Shown here in pieces: positions 28,436 through 37,495 of a stretch of 64,000 nt of DNA; positions within the stretch are counted from its first letter, which is position 1; every line of letters starts with the position of its first letter. Origin of the DNA: Gemmatimonadota bacterium. GTDB lineage: Bacteria > Gemmatimonadota > Gemmatimonadetes > Longimicrobiales > Gaopeijiaceae. A model generated the notes under the pieces. It saw nothing but the letters and a program-made list of their open reading frames with translations, made no database searches and was not told where the DNA came from. Position numbers and translations under genes: made by a program. The stretch is from positions 1 through 64,000 of the forward strand of contig VYAQ01000019.1 in assembly GCA_009844885.1 (NCBI GenBank), written 5' to 3'.

Positions 28436-29491
28436 CTATCTGGCCACCGGAGGAACGGGACCTGCCCAGGAGCGGCCCGGCAACGGTATCGGACGTGCGA
28501 GCGTGGTGGCTCGGCGGAGTGCGTCGTAGGCCGCGCAAGCGGATCCGTCGATCAGGGAGCCGTCGCCCAGTACCACGGAGCCACCCGCACGCACAAGGCC
28601 CACAATGGTGGCGCCTTGCTCAAGAGCCACGTCTCCGGAAGCCAGAACCAACCCGGTCCAGCTCGCTCCTGCCTCGAGGCGCAGGGTGCCCCGAACGGCC
28701 AGGATGCCGGCCTCTCGACCCGTCACCAGGAGGTCGCCCCGGCTGTGCACCAGACCGCGCCAGCATCCGTTGCATTGCGGTTGCGGGAGCGCGCCGCCGG
28801 ACAGCGCATGGTCGGCGAGTTCCGCGAGCATCTGTTCCGAGAACCACCCCAGGCGCAAGTCGGCAAAACCCGCATCTGTTGCGGACCCCCACACGGGCGG
28901 ACTCGGCAAGGTCGCATAGGCTGTTGGATGCGGGGCGGCGACAACGCCGGCAGACGCGGCCAACTCGTCGCACCCCTCGTTCCCCGCGCGAGTGGAGAAG
29001 ATCGAATCCGTACGCACATCGGACCCCACTCCCATCTGCAGCGAAGCCGCCTCCACCACCGCGCTGTGTGACCTCGTCCGGGCGACCGGATCCATCCACC
29101 ATGCGACCCGGACCTCCCGCATTGGAACGCTACCGCCGACCTCGCCCTCCGCGATGAACAGATGGAACTCACTCGCAAGCCGGAGCTCACGCACACGCCA
29201 GGCGCCGTGGTGGCCAAATGTCCCCGAGTCCAGCACCATGGAGGCACCACCAGTCTGTGTACGGGGGGCTCCGCGTCTCTGCTGGAACAGGATGTCCAAC
29301 CCCCCGCGAGCTCCGCTCCGAGCGGCCAGAACCTTGCCCGCCATCGTGGCGGCACGCACCTGGCCTACAGATGCGGCCACCGCCGCCGAGGCGATCCCGG
29401 CCAGCACCAGGAGGGCCAGAAGCGCAAGGACGAGGGCGAACCCGTCTTGCCTCCAGGCGCTTGTCCGCCCCTTTGCACCGTCGTGCCTCAT
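28436..29491 (-). CDS. PilX-like pilus assembly protein
   Basis: 351 residues starting MRHDGAKG. The N-terminus has a hydrophobic stretch (GFALVLALLALLVLAGIASA), typical of PilX/GspK-like minor components, where a Glu5 is not always kept; here none is visible. The large C-terminal part ends in a beta-rich segment (about 245-330) with LRLEAGASWTGLVLASGDV, resembling a right-handed beta-helix or polymer-forming fold. The ATG overlaps the previous gene as ATGA; a longer reading from 29548 would overlap it by 60 nt. Confidence 0.7.
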   Translation of the reverse strand: MRHDGAKGRTSAWRQDGFALVLALLALLVLAGIASAAVAASVGQVRAATMAGKVLAARSGARGGLDILFQQRRGAPRTQTGGASMVLDSGTFGHHGAWRVRELRLASEFHLFIAEGEVGGSVPMREVRVAWWMDPVARTRSHSAVVEAASLQMGVGSDVRTDSIFSTRAGNEGCDELAASAGVVAAPHPTAYATLPSPPVWGSATDAGFADLRLGWFSEQMLAELADHALSGGALPQPQCNGCWRGLVHSRGDLLVTGREAGILAVRGTLRLEAGASWTGLVLASGDVALEQGATIVGLVRAGGSVVLGDGSLIDGSACAAYDALRRATTLARPIPLPGRSWAGPVPPVAR

Positions 29492-30210
29492 CTGCGCCCC
29501 CAGCTGTCCCACTGGAAGGAAGGCGGAATGGGACTTGGCCTCTCCCACGTCAACCGGGTTGTGAGCCCGCCGGTGGCGTTGAACGCGATTCTGGCCGAGT
29601 CGACGGCGATTCCCGTTCCCGTCAGCGGCTGCCAGGCCACGCCGCGCCGATACCGAAACGCGCCATCGGAAAAGCGGTACGCGCCCCGTTCGAAGTAGAT
29701 GCCTGCAAGCGGTCGATCAGCCGGGGGATCGAGTTGCCACACCTCGGTGGAGAAGCCGTCAACCTCCTGACAGTCGAGACGGCTCCGCCGCGAGGATCTC
29801 GCCAGCGCCGAGACGCTCCACTGCCCGTCTTCAGACAGGGTCAGCACCGAGTCCTTGTCGGGGTCGGGCGCACGATAACCGGACACCGCCACGGCCCAGC
29901 CTTGCGAGATCTCCGTTGCGCAGCTGAAAGCCACGCCTCGAAAAGCCCGGAGGTGCAATTCCTCGCCATCGAGCATCCAGTCGAGGCCAGCCTGGCCGTA
30001 TGCAATCTCTGTCGACAGCACATGGTGTATCAGTCGCGTTTCGTCGAGGATTCTCGCACCGGTGACCACCTGGGTCGCTACGACGCTCTGGACCGCGGTA
30101 ACCCACCAGCTCACCTGCACTACCATCAGTAGTAGTGTCCCCGCGACAACCGCTTCGATCAGAGCGAAGCCCCGCCTGGTCCCGGAGGTCCGCATCGCGC
30201 GCGGACTCAC
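29488..30210 (-). CDS. PilW-like minor pilin
   Basis: 240 residues with a prepilin leader ending at RRG before FALIEAVVAGTLLLMVVQ. Glutamate is at position +5 of the mature protein, as needed for assembly into the pilus. A globular C-terminal part with two cysteines about 54 residues apart follows. ATGA overlaps join it to the flanking minor pilin genes. PilW is assigned from size and position in the cluster. Confidence 0.72.
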   Translation of the reverse strand: MSPRAMRTSGTRRGFALIEAVVAGTLLLMVVQVSWWVTAVQSVVATQVVTGARILDETRLIHHVLSTEIAYGQAGLDWMLDGEELHLRAFRGVAFSCATEISQGWAVAVSGYRAPDPDKDSVLTLSEDGQWSVSALARSSRRSRLDCQEVDGFSTEVWQLDPPADRPLAGIYFERGAYRFSDGAFRYRRGVAWQPLTGTGIAVDSARIAFNATGGLTTRLTWERPSPIPPSFQWDSWGRR

Positions 30211-30557
30211 GTTCCCGACTCGTCGCGCGTGGCCCGAACGGCAAAATCGACGCGGATTCGAGCCGGAAGAGCCACGTGCTCAAAGCTCGCCCAGCCCGGC
30301 GATTCCCCGTGCGCGGACACGCTCCAACGCAACACTCCAGCCTGGTGCGTGCGCTCTCCCGAGCTCCCGGCCTGGACTTCGTTCAGCATGACCGAATCCA
30401 CGAAGCTATGGAGGTGTACCCGCGCCTCGTCCATTGCGGTCGCGTGAACCAGGGTGCGGGCGGCCGTCGCCGTGAGGGACGCGACCCCGGCGACACCAAC
30501 ACTGACGATGGCTACCGCAACAACCAGTTCGATCATTGAGACCCCCGAGGTATTCAT
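30207..30557 (-). CDS. PilV-like minor pilin
   Basis: A 116-residue prepilin. The cleavage site follows glycine 5 (MNTSG), with a Val-Ser-Met-Ile-Glu N-terminus giving Glu at +5, then a hydrophobic helix VVAVAIVSVGVAGVASL. It is short for PilV, with little globular domain. ATGA overlaps on both sides place it in the minor pilin operon. Confidence 0.72.
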   Translation of the reverse strand: MNTSGVSMIELVVAVAIVSVGVAGVASLTATAARTLVHATAMDEARVHLHSFVDSVMLNEVQAGSSGERTHQAGVLRWSVSAHGESPGWASFEHVALPARIRVDFAVRATRDESGT

Positions 30558-31015
30558 CGGCGAGACACGCGGCCAAGCGAGGACAGCACCAGCAGGCGCT
30601 CCTCCCCGGCCAGTCCGAAGCGGAGCGTCTGACTGGAGACCATGCCTACGCCCATGGGACCGAAGCGGACGCGCGCCGTTGCTCGGCCGCGCGAAAGCCC
30701 CAGGGTCACACCTCCCTCGTCCAGGCTTGCAGCCATCACCGTGTCACCGCCGGCGACAATGACGACCCCACGTGCAGGATCCGTCGCCAGCTCCACGGTT
30801 GAACCTCCGTGGACTACGGCGGCCCATCGCGCTTCGGCAAAAAGCCTCGCGGCCTCTTCCCGGGATCTCTCCAGGTAGAAGGAAGTGCGCACCTGGCGTG
30901 CCGAGCCGAGGAGCGGAGGTGCCAGTGCGCCCAGGACAACCAGCACCACGGCGATCTCGATGATCGAGTATCCGGAGCGCGACCTCGCAGTCCCCGTCGC
31001 TCTCGCATTCGACAT
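30554..31015 (-). CDS. FimT/GspH-like minor pilin
   Basis: 153 residues from the ATG at 31015, with leader MSNARATGTARSRSG and mature start YSIIEIAVVLVVLGALAPP (Glu at +5). The remainder fits the beta-sheet domain of GspH/FimT pseudopilins, which may prime assembly or bind DNA. A strong AGGAGG 50 bp upstream could serve an in-frame ATG at 31063, giving a 30-residue leader; the shorter start is preferred by family. It follows pilA after a 167-bp gap in which no other gene is supported. Confidence 0.75.
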   Translation of the reverse strand: MSNARATGTARSRSGYSIIEIAVVLVVLGALAPPLLGSARQVRTSFYLERSREEAARLFAEARWAAVVHGGSTVELATDPARGVVIVAGGDTVMAASLDEGGVTLGLSRGRATARVRFGPMGVGMVSSQTLRFGLAGEERLLVLSSLGRVSRR

Positions 31016-31182
31016 CGCGGCCCTTCCCTTCCCAGGCTCTGTGACTCCTCCGAACCAAGTCATCATTCCTCCTTTCGACGTGGCAGCAGGACGACGCCCA
31101 CCAAGAACGCAGGCGAAATCGGGCGCTGGAATAGCGGAATCGGCCATAATTCCGGGACCCATCGAATCGACGAGATGAGATG

Positions 31183-31575
31183 TCACTGTGTGCACACGAC
31201 CTGACCCTCGGCTTCCGGACTGACCGAACCGATCGTCGGCGCGCTGACGGACCCGTAGTAGATCGCGCAACCCCTGTCTTCTCCCAGTGCACCATGAGTC
31301 GCGGTCGCCGACCAACCGGCCTCCGACGCGGCAGGGGTCACGGTCACCGCTTCCGACGACACGAAGCCCAGGTCCGCCAGGGAACTGGTGTACTGGTAGT
31401 GGGTCGCGTAGTACAGCTCCTGCTGCGCTGCGAGATTCCGAATATCGGACTTCATCGCGGCGAAGTAGGCCTTTTCCCTGGTGGCCGAAAACTGTGGAAT
31501 CGCGATTGCCGAGAGGATGCCGATGATGACCAGAACGATCAACAGTTCAATTAGCGTAAAGCCTTTGGTATTCAT
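31183..31575 (-). CDS. pilA: Type IV major pilin PilA
   Basis: 130-residue prepilin with the short leader MNTKG and mature N-terminus FTLIELLIVLVIIGILSAI, including Glu at +5. The hydrophobic helix is followed by a small globular domain. Cys103 and Cys128 probably form the C-terminal D-region disulfide. It is the first gene of the pilus operon, with an AT-rich leader and a sigma-54-type element upstream, suggesting separate strong transcription of the major subunit. Confidence 0.92.
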   Translation of the reverse strand: MNTKGFTLIELLIVLVIIGILSAIAIPQFSATREKAYFAAMKSDIRNLAAQQELYYATHYQYTSSLADLGFVSSEAVTVTPAASEAGWSATATHGALGEDRGCAIYYGSVSAPTIGSVSPEAEGQVVCTQ

Positions 31576-31614
31576 TTTTTGATAACCTTTTATTGATGAT
31601 TTACATGAATATCC

Positions 31615-31630
31615 TGCTGCGACGCTGCCA
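31615..31630 (-). promoter_or_regulatory. Sigma-54-type -24/-12 promoter before pilA
   Basis: On the minus strand the site reads TGGCAGCGTCGCAGCA: GG and GC separated by exactly 10 bases, with TGGCA intact at -24 and GCA at -12, though the usual TT before GC is CA. The predicted start of transcription is near 31603, about 28 nt ahead of the pilA ATG. pilA genes are often controlled by sigma-54 and PilR, and a sigma-54 activator is encoded at the end of this same gene run. Confidence 0.5.
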
Positions 31631-31732
31631 CGGCGTCGTCAACCGGAAGGACCGGAGCTCTCGGGAAGGATGCGCTGAAGTATGAGGCCAAATCATGGGC
31701 GCAGGGATAGCGGAAACGGACTTTCGGCGCCC

Positions 31733-31802
31733 GGCAGTCCCATGAACCGGGCCCCAGTGGCGTTCGAGCGGCGATGCATCCGCGTCCGCGGACGCCGGAC
31801 CG
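31733..31802. repeat. Dispersed palindromic repeat, degenerate copy R4
   Basis: Inverted partial copy beside the 3' end of the glycosyltransferase gene. The core CGTTCGAGCGGCGATGCATC (31760-31779) matches the reverse complement of the right half of R3 with one mismatch, and GGCAGTCC at the outer edge resembles the element's terminus. The interval 31576-31802 otherwise holds only the pilA promoter region and no gene. Confidence 0.6.
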
Positions 31803-32603
31803 TTACTCCTCCGCGTCTTCCTCCAGCCAGGCGGGCCGCGGGGCTTTCCAGGGCCGCGCCTTCGGCCCCAGGAGATTGCATCGCAGAATGAACCAGATCG
31901 CCGAGACGCCGTCCTTCCAGCCGATTTTCTTGCCTTCGGCGTACGAGCGCCCATCGTAGCTGACCGGCATCTCGCAGATGCGGGCCCTGGCCTGGGCGAG
32001 CCTGGCCGTGATCTCGGGCTCTATCCCGAAGCGGTCCACGGTCAGGGGCAGCGACTGGAGAAGCTCCCTGCGGACCAGTTTCTGGCACGTCTCCATGTCG
32101 GTCAGGCTCAGACCGGTCAGGATGTTGCTGAGCAGCGTGAGCAGCCGATTGCCGACCATCTGCCGGAAAAACAGGACTCGGTGCGGTCTGCCCAGAACGC
32201 GGGACCCGTACACGGCATCGGCCCTGCCGTCCGCGATCGGACCCAGCAGACGCGGAATCTCCCCGGGCTCGTACTCCAGGTCCGCGTCCTGCACCGCCAC
32301 GATGTCCCCGGTCGCGTGCCGGAAGCCCGTCCGCAACGCGGCCCCCTTGCCCCGGTTGCCGGCGTGGAAAACGAGGTGGTCGATCAAGCCGCGCTCGTGC
32401 AGCTGTCTCAGGAGCGGCCGGGTCCCGTCGCTCGAGCCGTCATCGACCACGATCACCTCCCTGGCGATCGGCACCGACGCCACCCGCCGCAGCAGCTCCT
32501 CGACCGTTGCGCGTTCATTGTACACCGGGATCACGATCGACACCGTCATCCGCTCCAGTGCGCGCCGCGCTCGCTCGGACGGCAGCCGGTCAAACTGACT
32601 CAA
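31803..32603 (-). CDS. Family 2 glycosyltransferase (polyprenyl-phosphate sugar transferase type)
   Basis: 266 residues with a GT-A fold. The N-terminal VSIVIPVYNERATV and nucleotide-binding VDDGSSDGT are typical, and DADLEYEP holds the metal-binding DxD-type motif. AVYGSRVLG and the segment TDMETCQKLVRREL resemble dolichol-phosphate-mannose synthase-like enzymes that load a sugar onto a lipid carrier. There are no C-terminal membrane helices. The sugar and acceptor cannot be told. It stands alone between pilA and a peptidase gene. Confidence 0.85.
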   Translation of the reverse strand: MSQFDRLPSERARRALERMTVSIVIPVYNERATVEELLRRVASVPIAREVIVVDDGSSDGTRPLLRQLHERGLIDHLVFHAGNRGKGAALRTGFRHATGDIVAVQDADLEYEPGEIPRLLGPIADGRADAVYGSRVLGRPHRVLFFRQMVGNRLLTLLSNILTGLSLTDMETCQKLVRRELLQSLPLTVDRFGIEPEITARLAQARARICEMPVSYDGRSYAEGKKIGWKDGVSAIWFILRCNLLGPKARPWKAPRPAWLEEDAEE

Positions 32604-32692
32604 CGGTCTGAATCCCCGTCAAGGATCGGAACCACCGGCACCGGCGACTCGAGAAGGTCAGGGAAAGTCAGGCGAACCGGACCCGCCAGCGG

Positions 32693-33547
32693 CTACCTGG
32701 AGCCGACCGGCACCTCCAGGGTCTGTCCCGCGTAGATGCGCGTGCCCCGAAGCTTGTTTGCGGACTGCAGCTCATCCACCGTCGTGCCGTAGGCCTGTGC
32801 GATCGTCCACAGCGAATCGCCCGAACGGACCTCATATCGAACAACCGACGGCATGGGCCCCTCGTCGGCCACCTGCCCTGAAGCGGCCACCCGACGGCGC
32901 TCCGCTTCGACACGCTCCACGTAGCGCGCGTATTCGTGGGTATACACCGCGATGTGGTAGTGCGGAGGCCACCGCTCATAGGTCGCCTCCACCGTGCCCC
33001 GCTCCTCGAGGTGCAGCAGCACGTCTTCCAGCCACGCGCGGCACGGACGGTGGTTGCTTCGGCGCAGATCGACAGCCATCCCGGTCGGATGGACCGACAG
33101 GGGCGACGAGTTGGGGGGTTGCCGGTCCAAAGAGCGCGTCGCGCTCGTCACGACCAGTACCTCGCCGCACGCGCTACGATACTGGCGCGCCAGACGTTCC
33201 ACGAAAGTCCGGACCTCCACGCGCGTGTAAGGGAAGGACACCTCGTCGTCGATCACGTAGCTGTCGTTGCCTCGCAGCGGGACCAGGAGGCCCAGATCGA
33301 TCAGGCGCTGTACGTGATCCGCATTCCTCGCGAAGGAGTAGTCGTAGTCGATGGCACGCTGATGTTGCTCCTGCATCGACCGCAGACCACCCCGCAGGCT
33401 CTGTGCGGCCAGGGGGCCGGAGAAGCTGATCGCGACAAGAAGCAAGACCGGGAAACACAGCCTCAATCCCCCACAACCCCTCCGCCGGTGCCGAGACTGA
33501 GCCTTCAAGTACGCTTCCTCCTCTGGGAGTTCGGGGCTGAATCGCAT
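32693..33547 (-). CDS. Secreted M15-like zinc peptidase with LysM domain
   Basis: 284 residues from the ATG at 33547. An N-terminal hydrophobic segment (about 30-48, ending PLAAQS) exports the protein. Residues 130-203 carry the M15/VanY-like metal pattern: SVHPTGMAVD gives His153 and Asp160, and PHYHIAV gives His198. A C-terminal LysM repeat (237-280) should bind peptidoglycan. It is therefore probably a cell-wall endopeptidase or carboxypeptidase. The family may be listed as DUF5715; the catalytic assignment is inferred from the ligand pattern. Confidence 0.72.
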   Translation of the reverse strand: MRFSPELPEEEAYLKAQSRHRRRGCGGLRLCFPVLLLVAISFSGPLAAQSLRGGLRSMQEQHQRAIDYDYSFARNADHVQRLIDLGLLVPLRGNDSYVIDDEVSFPYTRVEVRTFVERLARQYRSACGEVLVVTSATRSLDRQPPNSSPLSVHPTGMAVDLRRSNHRPCRAWLEDVLLHLEERGTVEATYERWPPHYHIAVYTHEYARYVERVEAERRRVAASGQVADEGPMPSVVRYEVRSGDSLWTIAQAYGTTVDELQSANKLRGTRIYAGQTLEVPVGSR

Positions 33548-33668
33548 CGCCGGCTCGCTACACGATAAACATATGTCTGGACTTCGCCTCCGTCCACCCC
33601 CGCCCGGGCGTGTCCAGACCGCTTGCTCCCCGGCGAACCTGGAAACGCCGAGAAGGTCGCCCAAAGTT

Positions 33669-34283
33669 CTAAACGGCCGCGTAGCTCTCCCCGACGACCG
33701 TCCAGTTGACCACGTTCCAGAAGGCCGCAACGTAGTCGGGACGGCGATTCTGATAGTTCAGGTAGTACGCGTGCTCCCACACGTCGACACCCAGAATCGG
33801 AGTCTTGCCCGCCATGACGGGTGTGTCCTGATTGGGGGTCGACACGACCTCGAGCGAGCCTGCCCCATCGGCCGTGAGCCACGCCCAACCGGAGCCGAAA
33901 CGCCCAACCGCCGCGGCCGCGAAGCGGTCCTTGAATTCCCCCAGGCTTCCGAAGGCTGCGTCGATGGCCGAGGCCAATGCACCGGTCGGTTCGCCAGCGC
34001 CACCCGGGGTCATGAGCTGCCAGAACATGGCGTGGTTGACGTAGCCGCCACCGTTGTTGCGGACCGCCGCACGGATCCCTTCGGGAATCGCGGACAGGTC
34101 GGCGACAAGCTCGTGGGCGGACTTGCCGTGAAGACCCGGATGGGCGGCGAGGGCCGCGTTCAGGTTGGCGGTATAGGCGGCGTGGTGCTTCCCGTGGTGG
34201 ATCTCCATCGTACGGGCGTCGATATGCGGTTCGAGCGCATCGTGAGCGTAGTCCAGATCCGGAAGCTGAAAGGGGTAGGCCAT
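33669..34283 (-). CDS. sodA: Superoxide dismutase, Mn type
   Basis: Dismutates superoxide. Metal ligands are recognisable: His29 (MEIHHGKHH), the histidine of VNHAMFWQ, and the Asp and His of DVWEHAYY. The NQDTPV segment carries the glutamine position typical of Mn enzymes. Length is 204. The ATG at 34283 follows AGGAG by nine bases; upstream in-frame codons are not family-like. It is divergent from dinB, with 113 bp between the two starts. The Mn versus Fe preference is inferred. Confidence 0.94.
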   Translation of the reverse strand: MAYPFQLPDLDYAHDALEPHIDARTMEIHHGKHHAAYTANLNAALAAHPGLHGKSAHELVADLSAIPEGIRAAVRNNGGGYVNHAMFWQLMTPGGAGEPTGALASAIDAAFGSLGEFKDRFAAAAVGRFGSGWAWLTADGAGSLEVVSTPNQDTPVMAGKTPILGVDVWEHAYYLNYQNRRPDYVAAFWNVVNWTVVGESYAAV

Positions 34284-34396
34284 CGTCGGCATCTCCTGGG
34301 CATGGTTACTATTCGTGGCTGCACGCGGGTTCGCGCCCCACCGAGGCCGGACGGGCCCGCTCAGCCTGGAGGCGCAGTAGCGTGGGAGGTTGGAAC

Positions 34397-35623
34397 GTGT
34401 CCAAAAGCAGGATATCCCCGCAAGGTCCCCGACGGATTCTCCTGGTGGACTGTGACATGTTCTTTGTTCAGGTGGCACGGCTGGAGGACCCGGAAGGCGC
34501 GGGCACGGAGCCCCTTCTTCTCGTTGGCGGCCGGAGTAATCGCGGCGTCATCACTTCGGCCTCGTATGCGGCGCGCGAATTCGGCGTTCGCTCGGGAATG
34601 CCCACCATGAGGGCGCTGCAACTCTGTCCGGACGCGGTCGTGGTGCCGGTGCCTCGCGGGGCGTGCGTGGAGCGCAGCCGCGCCGTCAGAGCCGTGTTGC
34701 GGAAGCTCTCGCCGGTGGTTCAGGCGGCATCCATCGACGAATTCTACCTGGACCTCACGGGCACGGAGAGGATGCTGGGACGCGAGGACCTTGCCGTGAC
34801 CGCGGATCGCATCCGCCGGACGGTGCGGGAAACGACGGACATCGCCGTGTCGCTGGGTGGGGGTACGCAACGGGTCGTGGCCAAGGTCGCCACGCGCCTG
34901 GCCAAACCCGACGGGGTGCATGTCGTGCCGCCAGGCGAAGAAGCCGCTTTCATGACACGGTTTTGCCTGTCCGACCTGCCGGGGATCGGGCCCGCGTTCC
35001 TGCGGCAGCTGGAGGCGAAGGGCCTGCACACGGTGACCGACGCGGCCGCCGTGGAACGCGAATGGCTCGCGCGATGGTTCGGACCGGCGCGTGGCGCGTG
35101 GCTGTGGGAACGCGTGCGAGGGATCGACGCCAGCGAGGTGGACGCCAGCGACCGTCGCAAGTCGATCAGTTCCGAACGGACCTTCTTCGCCGATATCGAC
35201 GACGACGAGGAGCTGGAGCGCCGCCTCCTGAAGCTGAGCGGTTCGGTCGGCAACCAGCTGCGCAGCCGCGATCTTCGGGCGCGGACCGTGACCGTCAAGA
35301 TCCGCGACCAGGACTTCCGGACTCGCCAGGCAGGGAACACAATGCCGGAGGGTGTCGAGACCGACCGCGTGATCTTTGCCGCCGCCACTTCCCTGCTCCA
35401 CCGGCTGCGGCACCGGAGAAGAACGGGAGTGCGGTTGCTGGGGGTCGGCTTGTCCAACCTGGTTCGCCAGGCGCCCTCGACGCAGTTCGATCTCTTCGGC
35501 GAGCGTCCGGCGCTGGAAACGGAACGCGACCGGACGATCGCGCGCGCCGTCGACAAGGTCCGGGACCGCTACGGACGCGACGCGCTCCAGCCGGCCCGTG
35601 TACTGGACCGGCCGGAGCGCTGA
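34397..35623 (+). CDS. dinB: DNA polymerase IV (Y family)
   Basis: Low-fidelity translesion polymerase. The catalytic acidic residues are Asp18 (LLVDCDMFF) and Asp114-Glu115 ([10 protein letters not shown]). A helix-hairpin-helix thumb (LPGIGPAF) and little-finger domain follow. Near the C-terminus TQFDLF is a sliding-clamp-binding motif. The GTG at 34397 was chosen because GGGAGG lies seven bases before it; a GTG five codons upstream precedes that site. The product is 408 residues. No SOS box was recognised in the shared region with sodA. Confidence 0.93.
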   Translation: MSKSRISPQGPRRILLVDCDMFFVQVARLEDPEGAGTEPLLLVGGRSNRGVITSASYAAREFGVRSGMPTMRALQLCPDAVVVPVPRGACVERSRAVRAVLRKLSPVVQAASIDEFYLDLTGTERMLGREDLAVTADRIRRTVRETTDIAVSLGGGTQRVVAKVATRLAKPDGVHVVPPGEEAAFMTRFCLSDLPGIGPAFLRQLEAKGLHTVTDAAAVEREWLARWFGPARGAWLWERVRGIDASEVDASDRRKSISSERTFFADIDDDEELERRLLKLSGSVGNQLRSRDLRARTVTVKIRDQDFRTRQAGNTMPEGVETDRVIFAAATSLLHRLRHRRRTGVRLLGVGLSNLVRQAPSTQFDLFGERPALETERDRTIARAVDKVRDRYGRDALQPARVLDRPER

Positions 35624-35647
35624 TCAGGGCCTTGCCTCGAGCAGCGT

Positions 35648-37342
35648 CTACTTCGCCTCCCACGGCTTTCGCTCGAAGTAGTCGCGCGTCATCTCGACCA
35701 CCTTGGGCGCAAGGAGACCCAGCGCGATCAGATTGGGCCAGATCACGATCGCGAGGAAGACGTCGCCGATGGCCCAGATCACGCTCAGCGGCAGCACCGC
35801 GCCGACGAAGTGCATGATGACGAAGACGACCTTGTACGGGATCAGGGCGCGGGCGCCGAAGAGATAGTTGGCGCAGCGGTCGCCGTAATAACTCCACGCG
35901 ATCGCCGTCGAGATCCCGAAGAGCAGCACCGAAAGCACCACGATGTAGTGTCCCCAGTCGCCGAGCGGCGCCAGCCCGCGGCGGAAGGCAGCCATGGTGA
36001 GCGGCGCCCCGCTCTCCACCGCCATGCCGTGAAGCGAGGTGTAGGTCTGGCCGTCGTCGCCGGTGGCGGTGCCCGACCCGGGATCGATCACGCCGCTGAA
36101 CGGCTGCGTCTGCGCCTCGTCCACGTACAGCACCGGCACGGGAACCTCGTGCCACGAGATCTGCGGGTCGTCGGGTCCCGTGGCCGCGTGCTCACCGCCG
36201 TCGATCCGGATCGAAGCGTCCGGATTCATGTCGACGTAGCCGCCGTCCACCTGCACTGCCCGGTAGGAGAGGTCGCCGCCGCTCAGCGTAATCTCGGTCT
36301 CGAAACGGTCGTGCCAGACCCCGGTCATGATGATCAGCAGTCCCGTCATCGTGCAGATGATGATGGTGTCGATGAAGGGCTCCAGCAGCGCTACGACCCC
36401 CTCCGAAACCGGCTCCTCGGTCTTGGCCGCCGAATGCGCGATCGGCGCCGACCCCTGTCCGGCCTCATTGGAAAAGAGTCCCCGCCGCACCCCGTACATC
36501 AACGTCACCAGGAACGCGCCCACCCCCGTCCCCGCCACTCCGGCGGTCGGGTTGAAGGCCTCGCGGAAGATCAGTGCGAAGGTCGGCGCGACTTCGCCGA
36601 TGTTCATGATGATCACAATCAGCGCCCCCACGACGTAGACGACGGCCATCACCGGCGCCAGCACCGAAGTCACCCGCCCGATCCGCGAGATCCCCCCCAG
36701 AATGACGGCTGCAACAACCCCGGACGTCACCAGTCCGCTGATCCAGGTCGGAATGTTGAACTGGGTCTCCAGGTTGTCGGCGACCGTGTTCGCCTGAACG
36801 CCGTTGCCCGTCAGGAAGGCCGTGATGCCGAGGAGGACGGCGAAGAAGATCGCCATCCACTTCCAGTTCGGCCCCAGTCCCCGTTCGATGTAATACATGG
36901 GTCCGCCGGACACGGTGCCCGCCCACTCCCCCTCGTCCTCGTGGACCCGGTACTTCTGCGCCAGCGTGACCTCGGAGTACTTGGTCGCCATCCCAAGCGC
37001 CGCCGTAACCCACATCCAGAAGAGCGCTCCGGGCCCGCCCCAGTGGATCGCCAGCGCCACACCCGCGATGTTGCCGATCCCGACCGTCGCCGACAGCGCC
37101 GTGGTGAGAGCCTGGAAGTGGGTAACGTCGCCCTCGTCGTCCGGGTCGTCGTACTTCCCGGAGGCCACCGCGATCCCGTGGCCCAGGCGGCGGACCTGCA
37201 GGACCCCCAGGCGAAGGGTGAGGTACATCCCGATCCCGAGCAGGATGATCACCATGAGAGGAACGTTCTCGCCTCCGACCGGGATGCCGATCTCGACGAC
37301 GTACGTGGTCAGGAGATCGGTGATTCGCTGGATGAAGTCCAT
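35648..37342 (-). CDS. Sodium:alanine/glycine symporter (AGCS family)
   Basis: Inner-membrane amino-acid/Na+ symporter. It has 564 residues with the AGCS signatures GNIAGVALAIHWGGPGALFWMWV, the RRGLFSNEAGQGSAPIAH segment and multiple membrane helices. About 110 soluble, acidic residues (roughly 360-470, from HDRFETEITLSGG to GAPLTMAAF) are inserted between two late helices, making it longer than the usual 450-500. The ATG at 37342 (MDFIQR) has AAAGGAG upstream. It is convergent with dinB, 24 bp apart. Confidence 0.9.
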   Translation of the reverse strand: MDFIQRITDLLTTYVVEIGIPVGGENVPLMVIILLGIGMYLTLRLGVLQVRRLGHGIAVASGKYDDPDDEGDVTHFQALTTALSATVGIGNIAGVALAIHWGGPGALFWMWVTAALGMATKYSEVTLAQKYRVHEDEGEWAGTVSGGPMYYIERGLGPNWKWMAIFFAVLLGITAFLTGNGVQANTVADNLETQFNIPTWISGLVTSGVVAAVILGGISRIGRVTSVLAPVMAVVYVVGALIVIIMNIGEVAPTFALIFREAFNPTAGVAGTGVGAFLVTLMYGVRRGLFSNEAGQGSAPIAHSAAKTEEPVSEGVVALLEPFIDTIIICTMTGLLIIMTGVWHDRFETEITLSGGDLSYRAVQVDGGYVDMNPDASIRIDGGEHAATGPDDPQISWHEVPVPVLYVDEAQTQPFSGVIDPGSGTATGDDGQTYTSLHGMAVESGAPLTMAAFRRGLAPLGDWGHYIVVLSVLLFGISTAIAWSYYGDRCANYLFGARALIPYKVVFVIMHFVGAVLPLSVIWAIGDVFLAIVIWPNLIALGLLAPKVVEMTRDYFERKPWEAK

Positions 37343-37495
37343 GACGGGGCGGGCTCCTTTCGTTTGTGACACAACGACCCGTCAACAGGGCCGACGATGG
37401 CGCCGGGCAAACTAGGGCCGTCCCCGTCCCGGAAACAACCGTGCGAGCAATGTCGGACCGGACCCGCGAAGCGACGGGGCCGATCCGGCCGGCCG

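Noticed and set aside
31576-31802. Small gene between pilA and the glycosyltransferase gene
   Set aside because: No frame with plausible start and ribosome site; the interval is explained by a promoter and a degenerate repeat.
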